Made by a program: the position numbers and the translations under genes. The notes under the pieces are model-generated. The model was given only the letters and a program-made list of their open reading frames with translations. It ran no database searches and was not told where the DNA came from. Below, piece by piece: positions 43,670 to 58,071 of a DNA stretch of 64,000 bases (the first letter of the stretch is position 1; every line of letters starts with the position of its first letter). The DNA is from Rhodoferax sp. (GTDB lineage: Bacteria > Pseudomonadota > Gammaproteobacteria > Burkholderiales > Burkholderiaceae_C): positions 310,001-374,000 of the forward strand of contig SSFF01000003.1 in assembly GCA_008015235.1 (NCBI GenBank), in the 5' to 3' direction.

Positions 43670-44992
43670 ATGCACAACCCGCCGTTCGACCTTGCCAATG
43701 CCCTCAACCGTGGCTGCGCCTGCCAGACCCTGCAACCCGCGTTGCTGCGCGCCCAGCTGGAGCGCGACCCGCGCCTGCAGGGCCTGCACCAGTCGCTGGC
43801 GCAGAGCCACCCGCACCTGTTCTCCTCGACCGTGGTTTTTCTTTCGCAGGCGGTGTTCACGGCCATGGAGGCCACCGTGGCCGCCATCGAGCGCGTGATG
43901 GCGCTGCCGCGCTGGCAACAGCCGCTGCAGGACACTTTCGCAGGGCTGGCCCCGGGTGCACAGGCGCCACTGGGGGCCTTCATGGGGTATGACTTTCACA
44001 TCAGCGCCAACAGCCCGCAACTCATCGAGATCAACACCAATGCCGGTGGCGCTTTCCTGAATGCGGCGTTGGCCCGCGCCCAGGCCGCGTGCTGCGAAGC
44101 CATGGACCAGGCCCTGCCGCCCTACCGCGACATGGCAGCGCTGGAAAACACTTTCTTTGCCATGTTCCAGTCCGAATGGCAGCGCCAGCGTGGCCAGGCG
44201 CCGCTGCGCCGTGTGGCCATCGTCGACGACGATCCGCTGCAGCAGTACCTGGCGCCCGAGTTCGCGCTGGCCCGGGCCCTGTTCGAAGCCCATGGTGTGC
44301 ACGCCAGCATTGCCGACGCCCGCACACTGCGCTTTGAAGCGGGCCAGCTTTGGGGCCCCGATGGCGCCATCGACCTGGTCTACAACCGGGTGACCGACTT
44401 CGACCTGTCCGACCCGGCCCACGCGGCGCTGGCCCAGGCCTGGCGCAGTGGTGCAGTGGTGCTCACCCCCCACCCCTGGACCCATGCCCAGCATGCCGAC
44501 AAGCAGCACCTGCAGACCCTGGCCGATGCCGACGCCCTGCGCGCGCTGGGAGCACAGGAAAGCGACATTGCCCTGATCACTGCGCACGTACCGCCGTGCG
44601 AGCGCGTGACCAGCACCAACGCCCAGCGCCTGTGGGAGGCGCGACGCACCCTGTTCTTCAAGCCACGTTGCGGCTTTGGCTCGCGTGCCGTGTACCGGGG
44701 CGACAAGCTGACGCAGCGGGTCTGGAAGGACATCCTAGCGGGCGACTACCTGGCGCAAGCCCTGGTGGCCCCCGGGCTGCGCAGCGTGAGCCACCAGCAG
44801 ACGCTGGCCGACCTCAAGTTCGATGTGCGTGCCTATGCCTACGCTGGCAAGGTGCAGCTGCTCAGCGCCCGCATGTACAGCGGCCAGACCACCAACTTCC
44901 GCACCGAGGGCGGTGGTTTTGCCCCTGTGCTGGTGGTCACACCCGGCACCGCGCAACGCTACCAGGCTGCGCTCCTGGCCAACGCCGCCTGA
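43670..44992 (+). CDS. ATP-grasp protein, uncharacterised
   Basis: A 440-residue protein with a circularly-permuted-ATP-grasp look. Segments are LIEINTNAGGAFLNAAL, VYNRVTDFDLSD, TLFFKPRCGFGSRAVYRGDK and LKFDVRAYAYAGKVQLLSAR followed by SGQTTNFRTEGGG. The pattern resembles glutathionylspermidine-synthase-like ligases that join a carboxylate to an amine, but I do not know the substrate. No ribosome site is obvious at ATG 43670. Downstream come a periplasmic helical protein and an AhpD-like protein in the same direction. Confidence 0.75.
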   Translation: MHNPPFDLANALNRGCACQTLQPALLRAQLERDPRLQGLHQSLAQSHPHLFSSTVVFLSQAVFTAMEATVAAIERVMALPRWQQPLQDTFAGLAPGAQAPLGAFMGYDFHISANSPQLIEINTNAGGAFLNAALARAQAACCEAMDQALPPYRDMAALENTFFAMFQSEWQRQRGQAPLRRVAIVDDDPLQQYLAPEFALARALFEAHGVHASIADARTLRFEAGQLWGPDGAIDLVYNRVTDFDLSDPAHAALAQAWRSGAVVLTPHPWTHAQHADKQHLQTLADADALRALGAQESDIALITAHVPPCERVTSTNAQRLWEARRTLFFKPRCGFGSRAVYRGDKLTQRVWKDILAGDYLAQALVAPGLRSVSHQQTLADLKFDVRAYAYAGKVQLLSARMYSGQTTNFRTEGGGFAPVLVVTPGTAQRYQAALLANAA

Positions 44993-45090
44993 CGGCCAAA
45001 TTCCAGTGCCTGTGTGCCTTGGGTCACAGAGTCAGGTGCCACCCTTCATGCATACTGCATGGCGTATATTCCAATCACAAGGATCACACC

Positions 45091-45807
45091 ATGTTCAGCT
45101 TGCGTAAATCCATCGCGGTAGGTGCTTTGGCCACCTTGAGTTGGGGGGCCACCTGGGCCGCCGACCCGGTCACCGACGCCATGCAGAGTGCCTACGCCCC
45201 CTACCGTGTCGCCCTGTTCAAGACCAACTCCAACGCCCAGGCCGAGGCCCTGGCCGCCGTGGCCGAAGCCCAGAAGGTCTGGACGGCCCTGCGCGAGCGT
45301 TTTGCAGCCAAGCCCCCGGCCCCCTATGACCGAGATGCACAATTCACTGACAGCCTGGCCCGGGTCGATGCGGTCTACCGCAAGGCGGCGAAAGAGGTGT
45401 CAGACAACCAGTTGACCGCCGCCCACGAAACCCTGGAAGAGGCCCGCGACCTGATGGCCGAGCTGCGCAAGCGCAACAACGTGATCGTGTTCAGTGACGC
45501 CATGAACGCCTACCACGCCCAGATGGAGCACGTGCTCGGCGATGGCCCAAGCATGCTGGCCAGCACCGGCACTCGGGCACCGCTGGTGGCCAGCGTGGGG
45601 GCCCTGCACTACCTGGCGCAGCAACTGGTGTCGAACACACCCGCTTCCCTGGCTGCCAACCCTGAATTCCAGCAGGCCTTGGAGGCGGTACTGGGCTCGG
45701 TGAATGCCCTCCAGAAGGCCCTGTGGGCACAGGACGATGGCGCCACCAAGGAAGCGCTGTCCAAGCTGAAAGTGCCTTACAGCAAGTTTTTTCTCAAATT
45801 CGGATAA
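45091..45807 (+). CDS. Exported helical protein, uncharacterised
   Basis: A 238-residue secreted protein. The signal peptide MFSLRKSIAVGALATLSWGA ends near TWAADP. The mature part is helix-rich, with Ala/Leu heptads and no Cys or heme motif; its shape resembles a four-helix periplasmic bundle such as cytochrome c556 without the CxxCH. ATG 45091 follows AAGGA. Just upstream is a short inverted repeat CATGCA-TAC-TGCATG. It is followed 11 bp later by the AhpD-like gene, probably cotranscribed. Confidence 0.75.
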   Translation: MFSLRKSIAVGALATLSWGATWAADPVTDAMQSAYAPYRVALFKTNSNAQAEALAAVAEAQKVWTALRERFAAKPPAPYDRDAQFTDSLARVDAVYRKAAKEVSDNQLTAAHETLEEARDLMAELRKRNNVIVFSDAMNAYHAQMEHVLGDGPSMLASTGTRAPLVASVGALHYLAQQLVSNTPASLAANPEFQQALEAVLGSVNALQKALWAQDDGATKEALSKLKVPYSKFFLKFG

Positions 45808-45818
45808 AGGAACCCACC

Positions 45819-46175
45819 ATGAGCACGTTTGACCACAGCACCCTGATTCAGAACATCAACAGCAATCTGGCACCGTTTCGCAAGTCGCAGACCGAGGCCA
45901 TGCAAGGCTTTGCCCAACTGGCCAAGGCCTCCATGGCCGAAGGCGCGGTGAGCGCCAAGAACAAGGAGCTGATCGCCCTGGCCATTGGCATTACCCAGCA
46001 TTGCTCGGGCTGCATCGGATTTCACGTCAAGGCCCTGCTCAAGCTGGGCTGCACGCGCCAGGAACTGGAAGAAATGCTGGCCGTGTGCGTGTACATGGGT
46101 GGCGGCCCGGCCCTGATGTACACAGCCGAGGCCCTGGCCGCCTTTGATGCCATGGCCAAGCCTGTCACGGCCTGA
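45819..46175 (+). CDS. AhpD-like carboxymuconolactone decarboxylase family protein
   Basis: A 118-residue CMD/AhpD-fold protein. Active-site motif is HCSGCIGFHVKALLKLGCTR, with a CxxC and a following His typical of AhpD peroxidase partners. It lacks a second domain. ATG 45819 is 11 bp after the exported-protein stop, preceded by AAAGGAA. A thiol-redox or peroxide defence role is likely but unproven. Confidence 0.85.
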   Translation: MSTFDHSTLIQNINSNLAPFRKSQTEAMQGFAQLAKASMAEGAVSAKNKELIALAIGITQHCSGCIGFHVKALLKLGCTRQELEEMLAVCVYMGGGPALMYTAEALAAFDAMAKPVTA

Positions 46176-46191
46176 CACGTCCGGCGGCAGT

Positions 46192-46207
46192 GGCCCCGCG
46201 AAGCGGG
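46192..46207. terminator. GC hairpin between convergent genes
   Basis: CCCCGC-GAA-GCGGGG lies between the AhpD-like stop and the NorF-like stop. There is no T-run on either side, so its termination strength is uncertain. Confidence 0.4.
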
Positions 46208-46208
46208 G

Positions 46209-46481
46209 TCAGCCCCGCAGGCTTAGTGCGTAGGCCAGCAGGATGCCTGCCACCACCAGCGTCAGCCAACCCAGCAGCAGGCGCTTCCACAGCACTGGGG
46301 CGTGGCGGACTTCCATGAAGTCGTAAATCACCCAGAACGCCTTGGTGGCGGCCAAGCCAAACATCAGCAGCACCGGCACCCAACCGGCGCTTGCAGCCAT
46401 ACCACTCTCCCCAAGCCAGAATGTCACCGCAGTGGCGGCGAGCAGGAGGGCAAAGATACGGTTGGGATGGCGTTCGAACAT
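46209..46481 (-). CDS. NorF-like / cytochrome oxidase subunit IV family protein
   Basis: A 90-residue, three-span protein of the prokaryotic cytochrome c oxidase subunit IV family. Recognisable segments are MFERHPNRIFALLLAATAVT and LAATKAFWVIYDFMEVRHAP. Together with the upstream COX3-like gene it forms a NorE-NorF pair as found beside nitric-oxide reductase genes. AGGAG precedes ATG 46481. No norC or norB is in this window. Confidence 0.8.
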   Translation of the reverse strand: MFERHPNRIFALLLAATAVTFWLGESGMAASAGWVPVLLMFGLAATKAFWVIYDFMEVRHAPVLWKRLLLGWLTLVVAGILLAYALSLRG

Positions 46482-46490
46482 CGCAGGCTC

Positions 46491-47066
46491 CTAGCGCATC
46501 ACATAGACCAGCGGGAACAGGATGATCCACAGCAGATCGACCATGTGCCAGAATGCTGCGCCGCTTTCCAGCGCATGGGTGTCGTGGGCACCGTAGTGAC
46601 CCTGCCAGGTGCGCACCCACAGAATGCCCAGGAACACCATGGCCACGATCACGTGCAGGAAGTGAAAGCCGGTGAGCAGGAAATAGAACATGTAGAAGGT
46701 GTTGGTGGACAGGTCCAGCCCCTGGCCAAACTTGTCGGCGAACTCCAGCGACTTGGACAGCAGAAAACCGGCACCACACAGCAAGCCCGCTGCCAGCCAG
46801 CGCACGCCTGGTCCGGTGGCGTCGGCACGCACGGCCTGCACCGCGCGCACCACGCACCAGCTGCCGCTGATTAACAGCACGGTATTGATGGCACCGCTGT
46901 GCAGATCGAGCGTGGCCTGCGAGGCGTTGAAAGCCTGCACGTCCAGCGCGCGCGCCACCGCGTAACACAGGAACAAAATGGCAAAGGCCAGCATTTCGGC
47001 GCAGATGATGAGCCACACCGCCAAGTCCCCCGCCAGCCGGGGCTCCGGTTTTTGCAATGTACTCAT
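46491..47066 (-). CDS. NorE-like / cytochrome c oxidase subunit III family protein
   Basis: A 191-residue, five-span COX3-family protein. Segments are LAVWLIICAEMLAFAILFLC, TNTFYMFYFLLTGFHFLHVI and ESGAAFWHMVDLLWIILFPL, all conserved in NorE. The start ATG 47066 overlaps the previous stop (ATGA). NorE and NorF assist NO reductase activity in Paracoccus and Pseudomonas; this assignment is by family and by the FNR-like box upstream. Confidence 0.82.
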   Translation of the reverse strand: MSTLQKPEPRLAGDLAVWLIICAEMLAFAILFLCYAVARALDVQAFNASQATLDLHSGAINTVLLISGSWCVVRAVQAVRADATGPGVRWLAAGLLCGAGFLLSKSLEFADKFGQGLDLSTNTFYMFYFLLTGFHFLHVIVAMVFLGILWVRTWQGHYGAHDTHALESGAAFWHMVDLLWIILFPLVYVMR

Positions 47067-47371
47067 GTGCGGTCGACTGGGGGTGGAGAGAAGAGCATGG
47101 CCTTGCCGCGCCGAAAAGCCCAGGCCAGGGTGCAGCCCACCAGCACGGTCATGAAAACCGACCAGTACACCACGGTCGCTCCCATGAGCCAGAATTCGGC
47201 CATTTCCAGTTGTACGGATTCCACACCGGTACTGAGCAGCCCCCGCGTGACCCCCATGCCCACCAGCGGAATGAAGGCCCCCACAAAGCCAAGGACCGGC
47301 AGAAGACGCAATAGAACCCACTCCAAGCCCTGTGGTTTCGGCTTGTGGGTAATGGGTGCTGGGTCGTGCAT
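47063..47371 (-). CDS. Small membrane protein upstream of norE-like gene
   Basis: A 102-residue protein with two predicted transmembrane helices (about 18-45 and 60-85) and a polar N-terminus MHDPAPITHKPKPQGLEW. No named family is recognised. It is the first gene of the NorEF-like operon and is coupled to the next gene by ATGA. It may be a subunit or assembly factor of the same oxidase/NO reductase. Confidence 0.65.
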   Translation of the reverse strand: MHDPAPITHKPKPQGLEWVLLRLLPVLGFVGAFIPLVGMGVTRGLLSTGVESVQLEMAEFWLMGATVVYWSVFMTVLVGCTLAWAFRRGKAMLFSPPPVDRT

Positions 47372-47435
47372 GGACCGATTCTAAAAACGCATCGGCAGTC
47401 TTGCAGACCGACTGCACGCCTATTCACAGCGATTC

Positions 47436-47449
47436 TTGACGCACTTCAA
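47436..47449 (-). promoter_or_regulatory. FNR/DNR-like box upstream of the NorEF-like operon
   Basis: Plus-strand TTGACGCACTTCAA (minus TTGAAGTGCGTCAA) matches the TTGAC/T-N4-A/GTCAA consensus in nine of ten positions. It lies 65 bp before the first start codon, as expected for activation at about -41.5. Confidence 0.6.
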
Positions 47450-47471
47450 GTTCGCGCCCAACAAGCAGGCT

Positions 47472-47963
47472 TTACAGGTATTTCTGCAGGAACTGCGCAG
47501 TACCCATTGCCGGATCAAGCTGGTAATTGGCAAAGCCACAGCGGGCATACAAGGCCTGTGCTGGCCGGTTGCCTTGCAACACTTCCAGCGTGAGCTTGCA
47601 GGCACCACGACGGCGCGCCTCGGCCTCCACCAGGTCCATCAGTCCCTGGGCCACGCCCTGGCCGCGGAAGACAGGCAACACTGCAAAATCATGGATATTG
47701 ACCAACGGTTTGCAGGCAAAGGTAGAAAAGCCTTCGAAACAATTGGCCAGGCCCGCAGGCACCCCATGCACCCAGGCCAGGACGGTAAAGGCATGCAGGC
47801 GCTGCGCCAACCCTTCCACCAGGTGCGCGCGGGCAAAGGCACTCAAGGGCTCGCCGCCGCCCATGGGGTCGCGGGCATAGGCGTCAAGCAACTCGATAAT
47901 GGCTTGCGCGTGTTCGGGGTTGGCGTAATCCGCGATGCGACAGTCCAGCATGGGCGCTCTCAT
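47472..47963 (-). CDS. GNAT-family N-acetyltransferase
   Basis: A 163-residue acetyltransferase. The acetyl-CoA site is [20 protein letters not shown] (the Q/RxxGxG/A motif), followed by [23 protein letters not shown] 47963 overlaps the glmM stop as ATGA; ATG 47951 is an alternative. The substrate is unknown. Its coupling to glmM is notable but such pairs need not be functionally linked. Confidence 0.88.
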   Translation of the reverse strand: MRAPMLDCRIADYANPEHAQAIIELLDAYARDPMGGGEPLSAFARAHLVEGLAQRLHAFTVLAWVHGVPAGLANCFEGFSTFACKPLVNIHDFAVLPVFRGQGVAQGLMDLVEAEARRRGACKLTLEVLQGNRPAQALYARCGFANYQLDPAMGTAQFLQKYL

Positions 47964-49294
47964 TCCGCCAAGGTAGCGGCAATGCGTTGGGCGCAATGCT
48001 GGGCCAGCGCAGCGTCACGGGCCTCCACCATCACCCGGACCAGAGGCTCGGTGCCGCTGGCACGGATCAGCACGCGTCCACTGTCACCCAGTTCGGCTTC
48101 CACAGCCTGGGTTGTCTGGGCCATGGCCGCATTCGACTTCCAGTCCTGTCCCGGGCGCAGGCGCACATTGATGAGGGTTTGCGGGAACAGGTTCAGGTCG
48201 GCCAGCATGGCGGCCAGGGGCTTGCCGGAGCGCAGGCAGGCAGACAGTACCTGCAAGGCAGACACCATGCCGTCACCGGTGGTTTGCTTGTCCAGCACCA
48301 GCAGGTGTCCGGAGCCCTCACCGCCGAGGATCCACTTGCGCTTGTCCAGTTCTTCCAGCACGTAGCGGTCACCCACCTTGGCTCGCACGAACTCAACGCC
48401 TTGAGACTTGAGTGCCACTTCCACGGCCATGTTGGTCATCAGGGTCCCCACAGCACCTGCCACCTTGGCACCGGCTTGCCCCAGACGGTCCTGCACCAGC
48501 AGGTAGAGGATTTCGTCACCGTTGAACAAGCGGCCACTGGCATCGACCATCTGCAGGCGGTCGGCGTCGCCATCGAGCGCGATGCCGTAATCGGCCCGGT
48601 GCTGACGAACGGCGTCGACCAATGCTTGCGGATGGGTGGCACCGACATCGCGGTTGATATTGAGCCCGTCCGGGCTGCAGCCAATGGAAACCACCTCGGC
48701 CCCCAGCTCATGGAACACTTTGGGCGCCACCTGGTAGGCTGCACCATGGGCGCCATCCACCACGATGCGCAAGCCACGCAAAGACAGATCGTTGGGAAAC
48801 GTGCTCTTGCAGAATTCAATGTAACGCCCGGTCGCATCGTCCAGGCGCCGGGACCGGCCCAACCGGGCCGACTCCACCCATTCGGGGGCACGTTCGAGCA
48901 TCGCCTCGACGTCCATCTCCCAGGCATCGGGCAACTTGGTCCCGTGGGCGCTGAAGAATTTGATGCCATTGTCGGCAAAGGGGTTGTGGCTGGCGCTGAT
49001 CACCACCCCGAGGGAAGCGCGTTGCGCCCGGGTCAGGTAGGCCACTGCCGGGGTCGGGATGGGGCCAAGCAGCACCACGTCCACCCCGGCCGAGTTGAAG
49101 CCGCTTTCCAGCGCACTTTCCAGCATGTAGCCGGAAATGCGCGTGTCCTTGCCAATGAGAACGGTGGGGCGCTCTTCCGTGCGGCGCAGGACCTGGCCCA
49201 CAGCGTGGGCCAGGCGCAGGACAAAGTCCGGGGTAATGGGGGCTTGACCGACCGTGCCACGGATACCGTCGGTTCCAAAATATTGGCGGGACAT
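47960..49294 (-). CDS. glmM: Phosphoglucosamine mutase
   Basis: A 444-residue enzyme interconverting glucosamine-6-P and glucosamine-1-P for UDP-GlcNAc, peptidoglycan and lipopolysaccharide. Family N-terminus is [16 protein letters not shown], the phosphoserine loop is [13 protein letters not shown], the metal loop is [13 protein letters not shown], and the sugar-binding loop [11 protein letters not shown] 49294 is preferred over 49348. It lies 14 bp after folP, the usual folP-glmM order. Confidence 0.97.
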   Translation of the reverse strand: MSRQYFGTDGIRGTVGQAPITPDFVLRLAHAVGQVLRRTEERPTVLIGKDTRISGYMLESALESGFNSAGVDVVLLGPIPTPAVAYLTRAQRASLGVVISASHNPFADNGIKFFSAHGTKLPDAWEMDVEAMLERAPEWVESARLGRSRRLDDATGRYIEFCKSTFPNDLSLRGLRIVVDGAHGAAYQVAPKVFHELGAEVVSIGCSPDGLNINRDVGATHPQALVDAVRQHRADYGIALDGDADRLQMVDASGRLFNGDEILYLLVQDRLGQAGAKVAGAVGTLMTNMAVEVALKSQGVEFVRAKVGDRYVLEELDKRKWILGGEGSGHLLVLDKQTTGDGMVSALQVLSACLRSGKPLAAMLADLNLFPQTLINVRLRPGQDWKSNAAMAQTTQAVEAELGDSGRVLIRASGTEPLVRVMVEARDAALAQHCAQRIAATLAE

Positions 49295-49308
49295 GAATGG
49301 ATTCCAAT

Positions 49309-50190
49309 TCAGGGGTTGTTGCCGAGGGCGGCTTGCATGGCACGCCACACCTTGAGGGCTTGCACGGTTTCCTTGACGTCGTGCACACGCACCACGCGGG
49401 CACCGCGCTCCACCGCCAGCACTGCAGCGGCCACGCTGGGCACCATGCGTTCGTGGCGGTCAAGTGTAGCGGCGTTGGCCAGGGAGTTTTGCGTGACAGC
49501 CACCAGCGAGGACTTGCGCGACCAACCGGCCAGCACAGGGAAACCCAAGGTCAGCAATTCGGATTGCCTGGCCAGTAAGCGGAAGTTCTGCTCGACCGTT
49601 TTGCCAAAGCCAATGCCGGGGTCAATGGAAATTCTGGCCTTTTCAACCCCTAGCCCGCACAAATCCTGCGCATGCTGCTTCAAAAATGAGAGCACCTGAG
49701 GCACCACATCGCCCTGCATGGGTGCTGCCTGCATGGTTTGGGGTTCGCGGTGCATGTGCATCAGGCACACGCCACAACGACCATGGCGCACCACCACCTC
49801 CTGCCCCGACAGCCCGTCTTCACCTTGCCAACGCAAGGCCCAGACGTCGTTGATGATGTCCGCCCCCAGGTCCAGCACTGCCTGCATCACGGCAGGCTTG
49901 TAGGTATCTACCGAGACCGGAACCCCTAGGGTGACAGCATGGCGCACCACCGGCAGCACGCGGGCCAGTTCTTCCTCCACCGGCACGACTGCAGCGTTGG
50001 GCCGGGTTGACTCACCGCCAATGTCCAGGATGTCGGCCCCTTGTGCCACCAGGTTGTCGCAATGGGCCAATGCGGAAGAAGTCTGTGAAAAATGTCCCCC
50101 GTCGGAAAACGAGTCGGGCGTGACATTGACGATGCCCATCACACGCGGCTGTGACAGGTCAATGGAAAAGCGTGAAGTGGCCCAGTTCAT
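49309..50190 (-). CDS. folP: Dihydropteroate synthase
   Basis: A 293-residue folate enzyme (sulfonamide target). Signature motifs are [16 protein letters not shown] and [15 protein letters not shown], with the pterin site DIINDVWAL and the C-terminal GWSRKSSL and [14 protein letters not shown] 50190 has no clear ribosome site; the frame opens at 50238. A terminator lies between ftsH and folP, so folP-glmM may have its own promoter. Confidence 0.96.
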   Translation of the reverse strand: MNWATSRFSIDLSQPRVMGIVNVTPDSFSDGGHFSQTSSALAHCDNLVAQGADILDIGGESTRPNAAVVPVEEELARVLPVVRHAVTLGVPVSVDTYKPAVMQAVLDLGADIINDVWALRWQGEDGLSGQEVVVRHGRCGVCLMHMHREPQTMQAAPMQGDVVPQVLSFLKQHAQDLCGLGVEKARISIDPGIGFGKTVEQNFRLLARQSELLTLGFPVLAGWSRKSSLVAVTQNSLANAATLDRHERMVPSVAAAVLAVERGARVVRVHDVKETVQALKVWRAMQAALGNNP

Positions 50191-50206
50191 GGTGTCGATG
50201 GTACAA

Positions 50207-50231
50207 ACAAAAACGGAGCCCAAAGGCTCCG
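50207..50231 (-). terminator. Rho-independent terminator after ftsH
   Basis: On the minus strand CGGAGCC-TTTG-GGCTCCG followed by TTTTTG, 23 bp after the ftsH stop. Confidence 0.85.
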
Positions 50232-50253
50232 CTTGCATTCTGCAGGTGTCGAT

Positions 50254-52158
<1,905 letters not shown>

Positions 52159-52281
52159 GACAAACTCCAGACAAGACGTGATGACCCACGCACCACGGAT
52201 ATGGGCTGCATTTTAGGCCTTTCAAGCCGAGCAAACCGTCAAATTGGGGGGCACAGCCATAGCCGTAGCAGGGCTAAAGCC

Positions 52282-52935
52282 TTATTTCAAACCCCAGCCG
52301 ACGAGAAAAGTTTCCGACGAACGGTCACGCGAAGCTTTGGGTTTGTGCACCTTGACGGTCTGGAAGGCCTGCTTGAAGTGCCCCACCACGGCGTTGTAGC
52401 TCGGACCATGGAATACCTTGGCCACCAGTGCACCAGAGGGCTTGAGGTGCTCGCTGGCAAAGGCCACAGCCAGCTCGATCAGATGCTCGACCCGCGCTGC
52501 ATCGGCCGAGGAAATACCCGACAAGTTGGGGGCCATGTCAGACACCACCACGTCCACCACCCGCCCGGCCAGCGCCGATTCCAGCTGCGCCAGCACATCG
52601 TCCTCACGGAAGTCCCCCTGGATGAAAGTCACACCGTCGATGGGGTCCATGGGCAGCAAATCGAGTCCGATGATGGCCCCCTGCAAGGTGCCCGTGGCCG
52701 CGCCGTGCGGGGCCAGGCGGCGGCGCACGTACTGGCTCCAGGCGCCGGGCGCGCAACCCAGGTCCACCACCACATTGCCAGGATGGATGAGTCCGTACGC
52801 CTCATCGATCTCCTTGAGCTTGTAGGCAGCACGCGCACGGTATCCGTCCTTTTGCGCCTGCTTGACGTAAGGATCGTTCATGTGGTCGTGCAACCACGCC
52901 TTGTTGACTTTTCCGCTACCCGGTTTGGTTTTCAT
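52282..52935 (-). CDS. rlmE: 23S rRNA 2'-O-ribose methyltransferase RlmE
   Basis: A 217-residue FtsJ/RrmJ enzyme that methylates U2552 of 23S rRNA. The SAM site is [18 protein letters not shown]. Catalytic K-D-K-E residues fall in the segments around [21 protein letters not shown] and LVAKVFHG. It starts [14 protein letters not shown] and is divergent from yhbY with 32 bp between. Confidence 0.96.
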   Translation of the reverse strand: MKTKPGSGKVNKAWLHDHMNDPYVKQAQKDGYRARAAYKLKEIDEAYGLIHPGNVVVDLGCAPGAWSQYVRRRLAPHGAATGTLQGAIIGLDLLPMDPIDGVTFIQGDFREDDVLAQLESALAGRVVDVVVSDMAPNLSGISSADAARVEHLIELAVAFASEHLKPSGALVAKVFHGPSYNAVVGHFKQAFQTVKVHKPKASRDRSSETFLVGWGLK

Positions 52936-52967
52936 ACTGTTTTCAGTGACAGGCGATAATACCGCCC

Positions 52968-53447
52968 ATGGCTCTAATACAACTCACCCCTGCCCAGCGC
53001 AAGGAACACCGCGCCGAAGCGCACCACCTGGACCCGGTCGTCATGATCGGCTCCGATGGTCTGACCGCCAATGTCCAGAAGGAAATTGACGCAGCGCTCA
53101 ACGCCCATGGCCTGATCAAGGTCCGTGTCTTCAACGACGACCGCAGCGAACGCGAGCAGATGCTCCAGACGCTGGCCGACCAGCTCAGTGCAGCCCCCAT
53201 CCAGCACATCGGAAAACTGCTGGTACTGTGGCGCCCCATCCCAGAGAAAGTCCGCACCATCGACGAAGACCGCAAAGCCGGTCCGCGTGATGTCAAGGTA
53301 CTCAAATTTTCCAAGAAACCGGGCCAGCGTCCCGAGGTCAAGACCCTGCGCGTGCTGGGCAACCAGCGCCTGACGGCCGGTGGCAACATCAAGCGCGCCA
53401 AGACCCGCGCCAACAAGCCCAGCGTCAAGAAGCGCAGCCAAACCTGA
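52968..53447 (+). CDS. yhbY: CRS1/YhbY RNA-binding protein
   Basis: A 159-residue protein with an N-terminal CRM domain ([20 protein letters not shown], then [20 protein letters not shown]) that associates with pre-50S ribosomes in E. coli. The C-terminal ~60 residues are a basic extension ([16 protein letters not shown] and a Lys/Arg-rich end) not present in the 97-residue E. coli protein. It is followed by a strong terminator. Confidence 0.93.
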   Translation: MALIQLTPAQRKEHRAEAHHLDPVVMIGSDGLTANVQKEIDAALNAHGLIKVRVFNDDRSEREQMLQTLADQLSAAPIQHIGKLLVLWRPIPEKVRTIDEDRKAGPRDVKVLKFSKKPGQRPEVKTLRVLGNQRLTAGGNIKRAKTRANKPSVKKRSQT

Positions 53448-53473
53448 TGGCTTGGGTGCCGTCACCCAACAGC

Positions 53474-53498
53474 AAGGGGGCCAATGGCCCCCTTTTTT
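53474..53498 (+). terminator. Rho-independent terminator after yhbY
   Basis: AAGGGGGCC-AAT-GGCCCCCTT followed by TTTT. It sits between convergent yhbY and greA. Confidence 0.88.
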
Positions 53499-53522
53499 GT
53501 GGTCCGTGGCCAGAGCGCTAGT

Positions 53523-53999
53523 TCAAACGTACGAAACCGCAATGATTTCGTAGGACTTGACGCCGCCAGGGGCTTGCACATCGGCGGTATCGCCTTCCGA
53601 TTTGCCAATGAGTGCACGGGCAATGGGGCTGCTGATATTGACACGCCCGAGTTTGATGTCGGCTTCGTCTTCGCCCACGATCTGGTAGATCACCTTGTCG
53701 CCAGTCTCTTCCTCTTCCAGTTCCACCGTGGCACCAAAGACCACGCGGCCATCGGCATTGATTTCGGCCGGGTCGATCACCTGGGCAATCGACAACTTGC
53801 CTTCAATTTCCTGGATGCGTCCTTCGACAAAGGCCTGGCGGTCCTTGGCGGCATCGTAGTCGGCGTTCTCACTCAGGTCCCCCTGCGCACGCGCTTCCGC
53901 AATGGCGTTGATGACGTTCGGGCGGTCCTGGGTCTTGAGGCGGTGCAACTCCGCCTTCAGCATTTCTGCGCCGCGCTTGGTAATGGGAAACGTAGCCAC
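53523..53999 (-). CDS. greA: Transcription elongation factor GreA
   Basis: A 158-residue anti-arrest factor. The N-terminal coiled coil has TKRGAEMLKAELHRLKTQDR and acidic tip region GDLSENADYDAAKDRQ; the C-terminal FKBP-like fold ends SYEIIAVSYV. The start is GTG 53999 with GGAG upstream. It lies downstream of carB beyond a terminator-like hairpin. Confidence 0.97.
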   Translation of the reverse strand: MATFPITKRGAEMLKAELHRLKTQDRPNVINAIAEARAQGDLSENADYDAAKDRQAFVEGRIQEIEGKLSIAQVIDPAEINADGRVVFGATVELEEEETGDKVIYQIVGEDEADIKLGRVNISSPIARALIGKSEGDTADVQAPGGVKSYEIIAVSYV

Positions 54000-54030
54000 A
54001 ACTCAACTCCAATGAATTCTTGATCCGGTA

Positions 54031-54067
54031 CAAAAGCAAACCGCCGTGAGCCTAGGCACACGGCGGT
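54031..54067 (-). terminator. Hairpin terminator between carB and greA
   Basis: On the minus strand ACCGCCGTG...CACGGCGGT with the inner palindrome GCCTAGGC, then TTTGCTTTTG. It begins 25 bp after the carB stop. Confidence 0.7.
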
Positions 54068-54091
54068 GATTGCTGGGGATTATGCCGCGAT

Positions 54092-57364
<3,273 letters not shown>

Positions 57365-57402
57365 TTTCGGTACTCTTTAAATTTCAAATAATTCAGGCGC
57401 GG

Positions 57403-58071
57403 TCAGTTCAGACTCGCAGTGGCCAGCTTGGCCCCAAACCACACAAACAATCCGCCCACCGCGCTGGACAGCGTGGCAGACAAGCGCTTGCGGCGGCTAA
57501 AACCCTGCGCCAGCCGGGCTCCGGCAAAGATGAGCGCGGACAGGTACAGCACACTCAGCAGCTGAATGATGCCGCCCAGTATCAGGAACGGTATGGCGGG
57601 CGTGGCATAGCTTGGATCCACAAACTGCACGAGAAACGACAGCAGGAACAGAATGGCCTTGGGGTTGAGCAGGCTGATGACCAGCGCACGCTTGAACGGC
57701 TGCTGCATGTGGGCCACCATTTCGGTCACGGCAGCCTCACTGTCCACCGCCACCGGTGTACCTGAGCGCCACTTCTGGATGGCGGTACGCAGCAGGTTGA
57801 TCCCGACCCAGGTCAGGTAAGCGGCACCCACGTACTTCACTACCAGGAACAAAGTCGGATAAGTGCGCAGCAAACCAGCAGCACCCAAGGCCGTCAGCAC
57901 CAGCAAAACGGTGTCACCCACAAAGACCCCGAAGGCCCCCTGGTAGCCGTCCCGCACACCGCGTGCGGTCGCAACCGACAGCACGTACAGCGAGTTCGGC
58001 CCGGGCAGCAAGATGATGCCGACCGCGCCGATCAGGTAAGTCCAGATGTCGGTGACGCCGTAAAAGCTCAT
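57403..58071 (-). CDS. leuE: LysE/RhtB-family exporter, LeuE-like
   Basis: A 222-residue, about six-span amino-acid exporter. The family start is [20 protein letters not shown] followed by [14 protein letters not shown], with [20 protein letters not shown], resembling E. coli LeuE. It starts at an ATGA overlap with carA and ends 38 bp before carB, so it is inside the car transcript. The exported compound is not determined. Confidence 0.88.
   Translation of the reverse strand: MSFYGVTDIWTYLIGAVGIILLPGPNSLYVLSVATARGVRDGYQGAFGVFVGDTVLLVLTALGAAGLLRTYPTLFLVVKYVGAAYLTWVGINLLRTAIQKWRSGTPVAVDSEAAVTEMVAHMQQPFKRALVISLLNPKAILFLLSFLVQFVDPSYATPAIPFLILGGIIQLLSVLYLSALIFAGARLAQGFSRRKRLSATLSSAVGGLFVWFGAKLATASLN

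Noticed and set aside
45049..45064. Inverted repeat CATGCA-TAC-TGCATG before the exported-protein gene
   Set aside because: Short, no known regulator match and no second copy; noted in that gene's entry only.
47987..49699. 570-codon plus-strand frame
   Set aside because: Antisense of glmM and the end of folP; His/Gln/Gly-rich product typical of a mirrored coding frame.
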